From Cryptomeria japonica (Eukaryota; Streptophyta; Pinopsida; Cupressales; Cupressaceae), in assembly GCF_030272615.1 (NCBI RefSeq), contig NC_081405.1, positions 155,289,613 to 155,353,612 of the forward strand: a stretch of DNA of 64,000 nt, given 5' to 3'. Below the pieces are notes generated by a model. The model had not been told where the DNA came from, ran no database searches, and was given only the letters and a program-made list of their open reading frames with translations. The position numbers and the translations under genes were made by a program. Shown in pieces: positions 58,091 through 64,000 of the stretch; positions within the stretch are counted from its first letter, which is position 1; each line of letters opens with the position of its first letter.

Positions 58091-58600
58091 AAGTTATTGT
58101 AGACCAACTTGTTGAAGCTCCACTTGAAGATGATCAACCTCTGCATATAGAATTCCTAGATGAAGCAATCATGCACCTTACTGAACAATCATGGAAGATG
58201 TTCTTTGATAGGTCTTTCACTCAACATGGTTCTGGTGTCGGAATACTATTTATTACTCCCTAGAAATACTCAATTCCAAAAGCTTACAAGATTCTTTTCC
58301 CTTGCACAAACAACATTGCAGAATATGAAGCTTTGGGAAATGGGATCAAGCTGGCCATCGAGTGGAAGATTGTTCAATTACACATCTATGGAGATTCTCA
58401 ACTCATTATCAACCATATCAATGATCTATATCAGACAAGAGATGAGAAACTGATGCCTTACAAGAGAATGGTGGATGATGTCAAGAAATATTTTACCTTC
58501 GTATCATTTCAGTAGATCCCTAGAACAACAAATAGAGCAACAGAAGCAATGGCTACTTTGGCATCTATACCATAGCAATGGTGGAAGAGTTATGTTACCC
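58091..58600 (+). pseudogene. Tat second RNase H domain
   Basis: Same frame as the first domain. It reads SWKMFFDRSFTQHGSGVGIL, a stop, then CTNNIAEYEALGNGIKLAIE, IVQLHIYGDSQLIINHINDL and, after a stop, RTTNRATEAMATLAS. It matches an RVT_3-type RNase H: D in FFDxS, E in AEYEAL and D in GDSQL. A second RNase H after the degenerate first is a Tat-lineage hallmark. Its stops lie in place of likely Gln codons. Confidence 0.82.
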
Positions 58601-58719
58601 TGCCTATGATTCTCCCGAGTCCTAAGTAGTCTATTCTATTATTGGACATGACTCATCTCGTTATAGCCACATTTACTCTTACCTGCATGACCAAGTTGTC
58701 CCTACCAATCTCTCTCGAA

Positions 58720-59915
58720 ATGCAAAATGGAACCTAATCTGAAATGCGTTACGGTACATCATCATTGCTAATGACCTATTCAGGCGAGGTTTAGATTATA
58801 CTTTGCTTAGATGTCTAGAAATCGAGGAGTCCCAATGCACATTATCCAAGGTTCATGAAGGCGCTTGTGGATCCCATTCGAACGGTCTCACTTTAGCACA
58901 AAAACTACTAAGGGTTGGCTACTATTGGCCAGACATGGAGAAAGAAGCTATAAAATTTGGTAAGACCTGTGAAAAGTGTCAGTTGCATGGGCACCTTATA
59001 CATGCTCTAGCAAGGGAGCTCATACCCTTTGTGACACACTGGCCCTTCCAATAGTGGGCATTCGATCTGATAGGCCAAATATATCTTGCATCATCTAACG
59101 GACACAAATTTATTATCACCGCCACTGAGTACTTCACTAAGTGGGTAGAAGCGGTTCCGCTCATCAAGGAAATATGAAAACAAGTAGCTCTCTTTATTCT
59201 TAATTATATCATCTGTAGGTATGGTATACCTTCATCCATTATAACTGACAATGGAGGAAAGTTCAAGAACAAAGATCTAGATGAACTCTATGAGAAATTT
59301 AAAATCAAACAACATTGGTCCTCAGTATATTACCCTCAAGGTAATGGACAAGCAGAGGCATCTAACAAAAATCTACTGACTATCTTGTATAGAACAATGA
59401 ACAAATCTAGGAAGGATTGGCATCTGTAGCTCAATCCTGCACTGTGGGCTTATAGAACAAGTATCAAAACACTTATTGGGGCTACACCTTTTTCTTTGGT
59501 GTATGGGTCCAAAGCAGTATTACTTATTGAAGTAGAAATACCATCTTTAAGAGTTTCCTTGCAAGGTCTTGTTACTGATGAAGACTATAGAATATCTAGA
59601 TTACAAGAGCTCGAATTGCTAGATGAGCGTCGGCAAGTGGCATTTGATCATCTCAGAGTGTATCAGAAAATAATTTCCAGAGGATATAACAAGAAAGTTT
59701 GACACCTATAATTTCAGGTTGGTGACTTAGTTCTAAGAGAGAATCCTAAAAATCAACAGTTTCGCGATAACAAAGGGAAGTTTGAACCCAACTGGCTGGG
59801 TCCCTATATCGATACTGCAGCTTTTGGCTTTGGTGCTTATCAACTTTCAACATCGGAAGGAGAACAGCTTCGTGAACTAATTAACACCATCCATCTGAAT
59901 AAATTCTTCACCTAA
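58720..59915 (+). pseudogene. Tat integrase
   Basis: Third frame. The zinc-binding region reads HEGACGSHSNGLTLAQKLLR, VGYYWPDMEKEAIKFGKTCE, KCQ (HHCC). The catalytic core reads WAFDLIGQIYLASSNGHKFI, YGIPSSIITDNGGKFKNKDL and YYPQGNGQAEASNKNLLTIL (D, D and E all present). Then come ALWAYRTSIKTLIGATPFSL and the C-terminal QVGDLVLRENPKNQQ and KFEPNWLGPY. TAG replaces the expected Gln in PFQ-stop-W and in DWHL-stop-LNPALW. Further stops lie near 59177 and at 59700. The frame closes after LNKFFT. Confidence 0.9.
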
Positions 59916-59938
59916 ATATTCTCTGCTCCAACAGCTTT

Positions 59939-60120
59939 TACATCAGAAAAAGTCCTGAAGAAATCCTAAAAATCAGAAAAAGTCCTGAAAAAATCATAAA
60001 AAATCAGAAAAAGTCCTGAAAAAAAATAAAAAATCAGAAAATGTCCTGAAGAAATTCTAAAAATCATAAAATGTGCTTAAAAAATCATAAAATCAGAAAA
60101 AAGTCTTGAAAAAAATAAAA
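59939..60120 (+). repeat. Minisatellite of about 30-bp units after pol
   Basis: Six imperfect units of ATCAGAAAAAGTCCTGAARA with A-rich filler lie end to end just after the integrase. It is followed by an A-rich tract. Confidence 0.8.
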
Positions 60121-60170
60121 TAAAATAGAAAAGAAAAAAAGAAAAAAAAAAGGAAAAAAAGAGAGAAAAT

Positions 60171-60257
60171 GCCCTGGTGAAAACCTAGTAAACAGGCACC
60201 TTGGTAAAAAAAAAATGAATCTCTGCCAAGCAGGTGAAAACCTGGTAAACAGGCGCC
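60171..60257 (+). repeat. Short direct repeat pair
   Basis: GGTGAAAACCTAGTAAACAG (60175) and GGTGAAAACCTGGTAAACAG (60234), each followed by GCRCC, sit about 59 bp apart. The role is unknown. Confidence 0.75.
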
Positions 60258-61639
60258 TCCTATACTTAAGCGCTCCATCTATCAATGCAATGTTGGCATT
60301 CCCGCTTTCATCCATCTTTGCTTTCGCTTATACATATTTCAGTCACTTTTGTGACATCCTAGTTCTTTGGAACCCTCATGGCTTGAAATTGATCAATGTC
60401 CTAGTCTTAGGTAATTAACAAAGCACATTACATGTCCTAAGCAGTATCAACCAAGTCAACTTTACGTCAGTGAAACCTGGTTGTCCACTCCGAGTCAGTC
60501 ACCTGTCTCCTGACTACTAAAGAGTTTTATTACTGAGTAAACAAGCAAAACAACATAATGGAAAACAATCACTAAACAATTTGAGCTATGCATGAGAATT
60601 TTATTTGTGTGTTGTCTTTTTTATTGGTTTTCGATTATTATCCCTTTGAGTAACTTGAGGAAGTCTCTCTTGACTGAGAGGAGCAAGGATTGGGGGCATA
60701 ATATTTTCTTTGTTTTCTGCTTGTAGGAATTATTCCAATGATCTGGAAACATCTAAATTAGCTAGGTGTTTCTGATAAGAACCTTCACATCAAGGTGAAA
60801 TCGCCTCACATACCTCGACTTCGCTTATTTGAATGCTACATGGAGGTTCTAATCATTTCTTTATCTATTTTGAGGGAATTTCTTCATGATGCAATTCGGG
60901 GTCCCTGTGAAATCTGTCCAAGGATATGAATGGAAAAAGGGTCATTGCGGACAAGATCATTAAATATTGCACATGAAAAGCAAGGAACTCTGCTCTGCCT
61001 AATATAAATTGTAAAACGCTTAATGATGAAAATTAAGCTGTTCAAATCTAGTGACTAGGTTTAGGTTACATTTTGCATTTCATTTTGCATCTTGTGAATT
61101 TAGAGTGATTTCGGTATAGTAACAATGATCTCCTTATTTTCTGAAAGAGAGTTGGAAGCTTCATCTTTTCTTCGCTAAGTGGTCTCTTTTCATCATTTCT
61201 CCGATCAAGTACTTGTGTTTTAAGATGTTAGCTGCACACATGAGAATCTTATATAGATTCATAGATTCACTATCATTCATTTGCATTCATATTATTGCAT
61301 AGAAAAATGAAAACATTACATCATCCACTATCACTCATTTACATCATCATTTATTTGCATATGAAAAGAAACAAAAGTAAGACATCCATATTCATTTGCA
61401 TTCATTCATTCATGCTGAAAAGAAATGCATACATATAGAATAAAGCATATAAAAGACATCTCATAAGTGAATCAACACAAGTATGATGAATTCAAATCAG
61501 ACCTCGTATATATATCATGTCAAGTAAGAGTACAAAATGATGTCAAATGACATATACAAACTCCCATCGAAGCAAGAATCGCATAGGCTACAAAAAATGG
61601 GTGTGTCTACAAAAAAATATATATCCGAGCTACAAAAAA
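60258..61639. other. Non-coding part of the Tat element between pol and the antisense gene
   Basis: No coding motif was found. GGATTGGGGGCAT at 60689-60701 looks like a gypsy purine tract, but no LTR start resembling 48902 follows it. Confidence 0.45.
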
Positions 61640-62690
61640 AAGAAATCATCTAGCTCGCTCCCTCTCCCTCATCGCCTGGTGGTGGAGGAGGAGCCTGATG
61701 TCTGGGATTCTAATGAGGCACCCGTGCTCCCTCTGATCATGCCATATATTGTGAGTAAGGTATCACCTACTGCGCAATAGGAACTGCAACACTATACGTT
61801 GCAACATAGTAAGATGCCCTACTAGACTGGTGAAGGACCTCCTATCGCAGGGGCTCTATCTCTTCTCTCATCTCCGCTCTTAGCGCTGCAATCTGACGAT
61901 CATGCTTAGTCCTCACCTCGGCGATCTGGCAATCATGCTTAGTCCTCATGTTAGCCAGCTGCCAGTCTCGCTCCACCAGCTGAGTCTGAGCCACTAGCAA
62001 CTATGACTGCAGTTTTGCAAGACGTGCCCTTGTCAACCATCCAACATTTGTCCCCTGCTCTCTCGCAGGCTCTCCACCCCCATCTCCACCTCCACCTCTA
62101 GCTCCACCCTGCTCCTCTCTCTGCTGCCGAACTTGCCTAGGTGTTGCTCGTGCCTCCTCCATCCCACCCAATCTCACACCCACTCCTCCTAGGGATCCAC
62201 CCTCATCCCTCTGATGTCTTCCCTCAGCTGGTACCTTGCTACTGCTAGCACCTGGATCACTACTACCCTGTCGTGGAGCCTCAGCTCTCTATGCCTGACC
62301 CTGTCTTTGGCCCTGTCCCTATGCCGGTGCGAGGGCATCATCCTCAACATCCTCAATATGAGGAGCCTGCTCACCTGGATCTGTAAACCGTGGGAATGGA
62401 TGTTGCTGAAAATGGTCTCTATACTAGGGCAATACCCCCACACCTGCTACATCATCCAAGTAATCCTACCTCAGGTGGTGTAACCCTATCAACTCCTGCA
62501 TCACCAAAGCATAGGACAATTGTGGAGACCATCCCTGTCTCTCCTCATCTGCGTAATGCGCATAAGTTGTGTACTCCTGCGAGATCCCCTGAGGCCGACC
62601 ATACTGCCTCATCACTCAAGAAATGATGAATCATTCCATAATGGTCTGTGACCTCCTGATCAGTGGGCATGTAGCAAACAAGTCCCGATG
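61640..62690 (-). pseudogene. C-terminal part of the antisense gene: low-complexity region and coiled coil
   Basis: On the minus strand, about 62030-61850 reads LLVAQTQLVERDWQLANMRT, then KHDCQIAEVRTKHDRQIAAL and RAEMREEIEPLR. This is a clear coiled coil with an internal duplication of about 33 bp (TCATGCTTAGTCCTCA twice). It is preceded by a Gly/Arg-rich, stop-containing stretch (62180-62050). The lineup after the mobile domain suggests one former protein, but the frame is broken repeatedly. Confidence 0.55.
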
Positions 62691-62769
62691 AACTAGCCAC
62701 CAGTCATCCCATGGCTCCAAACCTCTATATGGTCTCCATATGATGACTATCAGGTTATTAAGCTATCAT

Positions 62770-63425
62770 CTCTAGAAATCTATCTTGCCCATATGAGGTT
62801 GTGTAATATATCCGGCATACCTATAAATGATCGGCTGCCCAAGCTCTCTGCTATTAGCTACTATCGGTCGACACACGAGAAGGTGCTCCCAAGCCCACAC
62901 CTACAGAATATACACACCAGTGGCCATGCTACGTCCCTCTCTATGTACGATCTCATGCATCTCTCGATACATGTGGGCCAATTAACAAGAGCCCCAACCA
63001 AGTCTTTGAGGGGTCTCTATCAACCTCTCTAACATCTCGCCCCATCCGCACTAGAAGCCCTACTGCCCTCTGTCTGACATCAGAAAACAACATATCAATC
63101 TTGCCAGGACACATGCCAAAGGATACTCCTCACTATACCTACTCATAAGTACGTCCCAACTCATGGAACGAGTCAAAATATCTGGATCCCCAAAGACATG
63201 CCTAACTGCCTGCAATCCTGGAAGGTGCCCTGAATCATAATCCACCTTATCCCAAGCAAAAGGGATATGGAGGATCCTGTATACATCCTCAGGAGTGATC
63301 GTCAACTCCCCCACCGATAGATGAAATGTGTTATGCTCCAAATGAAACTGCTCTACCAATGCCGTGAGCATTCCGTGATTCACACGGATATTAGGTAATC
63401 CCAATAGATGAGTCAAGCTGCACAA
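62770..63425 (-). pseudogene. Plant mobile domain (PMD) protein, antisense to the Tat pol genes
   Basis: The minus strand reads VNHGMLTALVEQFHLEHNTF, HLSVGELTITPEDVYRILHI, PF, then after stops near 63060 LAHMYREMHEIVHREGRSMA and VWAWEHLLVCRP. These match the plant mobile (aminotransferase-like) domain (LL.ALVE.W....HTFHLP.GE.T.TL.DV..LLGLP; A.LYR.L; LLQxWAWE). Such genes occur alone in plants and as extra ORFs of Tat retrotransposons. TAA at about 62985 and TAG at about 62910 interrupt it. No ATG is seen at the head of the open stretch, so the start is unknown. Confidence 0.82.
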
Positions 63426-64000
63426 GTCAATATGAGACTACTCAACCTCAGATAAATGTCACACTAATGCCATGGTAGGAGGATACACACATCTGAATAG
63501 CACAAGAGGTAATCGAACCTATAAAAAACCCAACCATGATGCATCAGAAAACATTCCAAATGAGCCTACAAGAGAAGCAAAACATCATGCAAATCCAACC
63601 AAGTCAAATGCAAAATCAAAATTTCACATTTACACCTTCAAAAATGCTCACGGTCTCTCGAACAACAAAACATAGATAAGCAGAATCTCATATGAGCTAG
63701 GATTAGCTTCTGCATGACAAAACAACCTCAAACGACAAACTTTTAGACTCCGCACGACAAAATGGTCTTTTTATAGACTTGTCGCATGACACATGGGTGG
63801 CCCTAGAATGACAAATCTAATGGTCTGAAATGACAAAACAAATTTTTCCAGTTTCTCGTATGAGATAGGATCCTGTCTCGCATGATAAAACGTGACGAAC
63901 GACTTCACACATGTGGAAAACTTGAAAAATGAACAAAAAGATTTCAAATTTGAAAACATCAACAAGCTTAAGATCGATCACTTACCACTGGCTCATAGTT
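63426..64000. other. Right edge, upstream of the antisense gene
   Basis: No coding domain was recognised. From 63650 onward, words such as GCACGACAAAA, CGCATGACA and CGTATGAG recur, echoing the TCGTACGA-type words of the element's leader. The element continues beyond the window. Confidence 0.4.

Larger units (their letters stand above)
48902..64000 (+). mobile_element. Ty3/gypsy Tat-lineage LTR retrotransposon (5' LTR to antisense PMD gene; 3' end beyond window)
   Basis: The order is 5' LTR (48902-49929), primer site (49934-49950), leader of about 2.2 kb, gag (52126-53907), protease (53923-54700), G-patch segment (54763-55146), linker, reverse transcriptase (56642-57685), RNase H (57700-58090), second RNase H (58091-58600), integrase (58720-59915), a minisatellite, and an antisense plant-mobile-domain gene (63425 down to about 61640). 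Dual RNase H, a CxxHx4Hx4C gag knuckle, a long leader and an antisense extra gene 3' of pol are together typical of the Tat group (Ogre/Retand relatives). Many in-frame stops make it defective. The right half is assigned to the element by inference. Confidence 0.85.

Noticed and set aside
60085-60315. Phe-rich open frames on the minus strand near 60.1-60.3 kb
   Set aside because: Translation of an A-rich tract; not a signal or membrane protein.
60689-60701. GGATTGGGGGCAT as the end of the Tat internal region followed by its 3' LTR
   Set aside because: The sequence after it does not resemble the 5' LTR start at 48902, and the PMD gene further on fits better as part of the element.

Overview
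The window is nuclear DNA of a seed plant, most likely a conifer or other gymnosperm. The evidence is a pair of broken terpene synthase genes of the gymnosperm (TPS-d) type, with introns and a plastid-type leader, surrounded by large, decayed LTR retrotransposons and a long tandem array. There is no bacterial gene, rRNA, tRNA or CRISPR. I see no intact host gene: every recognisable coding sequence is interrupted.

Left part (1-18.5 kb): two partial tandem copies of a terpene synthase gene, both on the minus strand. Copy A (1 to about 14.86 kb) runs off the left edge. It has been split by two retrotransposons, each inserted into an exon: a gag-only LTR element (1368-8224) and a Ty1/copia-type gag-protease element (8366-14613). 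The copia element carries a nested solo LTR (12633-13691). Copy B (16272-18515) keeps exons 1-8 but has a stop codon and frameshifts. Copy B lacks both insertions, so it shows the pre-insertion sequence at both sites.

Middle (18.62-34.93 kb): a satellite-like array of 14 complete units of about 1.12-1.18 kb (mostly 1156 bp) plus a partial unit, all in the same orientation. It starts about 105 bp upstream of the copy B start codon. Each unit carries a GC-rich hairpin and a variable run of GGTGGGAAG-type repeats in an otherwise AT-rich sequence. Shared variants show that units 7-9 and 11-13 are copies of one multi-unit block.

Right-centre (34.9-48.9 kb): a short GC-rich patch, a plus-strand LTR with a tRNA-Met-type primer site and no coding sequence, a plus-strand Ty3/gypsy-like element carrying only gag, protease and a proline-rich tail between 1.19-kb LTRs (37741-45484), then a 3'-truncated minus-strand copia-like remnant ending in a 288-bp LTR (47818-48105).

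Right (48.9-64.0 kb): most of a large Ty3/gypsy Tat-lineage retrotransposon, plus strand. It has a 5' LTR, primer site, long leader rich in the palindrome TCGTACGA, gag, protease, a G-patch segment, reverse transcriptase, two RNase H domains and integrase. Downstream, on the opposite strand, is a decayed plant-mobile-domain gene with a coiled coil. Its 3' LTR lies beyond the window.

The dominant story is decay. A terpene synthase cluster was broken by retrotransposons, most of which lack their own polymerase and must have moved with enzymes supplied by other elements. A tandem array amplified at the 5' edge of the cluster. Element boundaries, target-site duplications and motifs were read directly; family names rest on recognised motifs, since no database search was possible.
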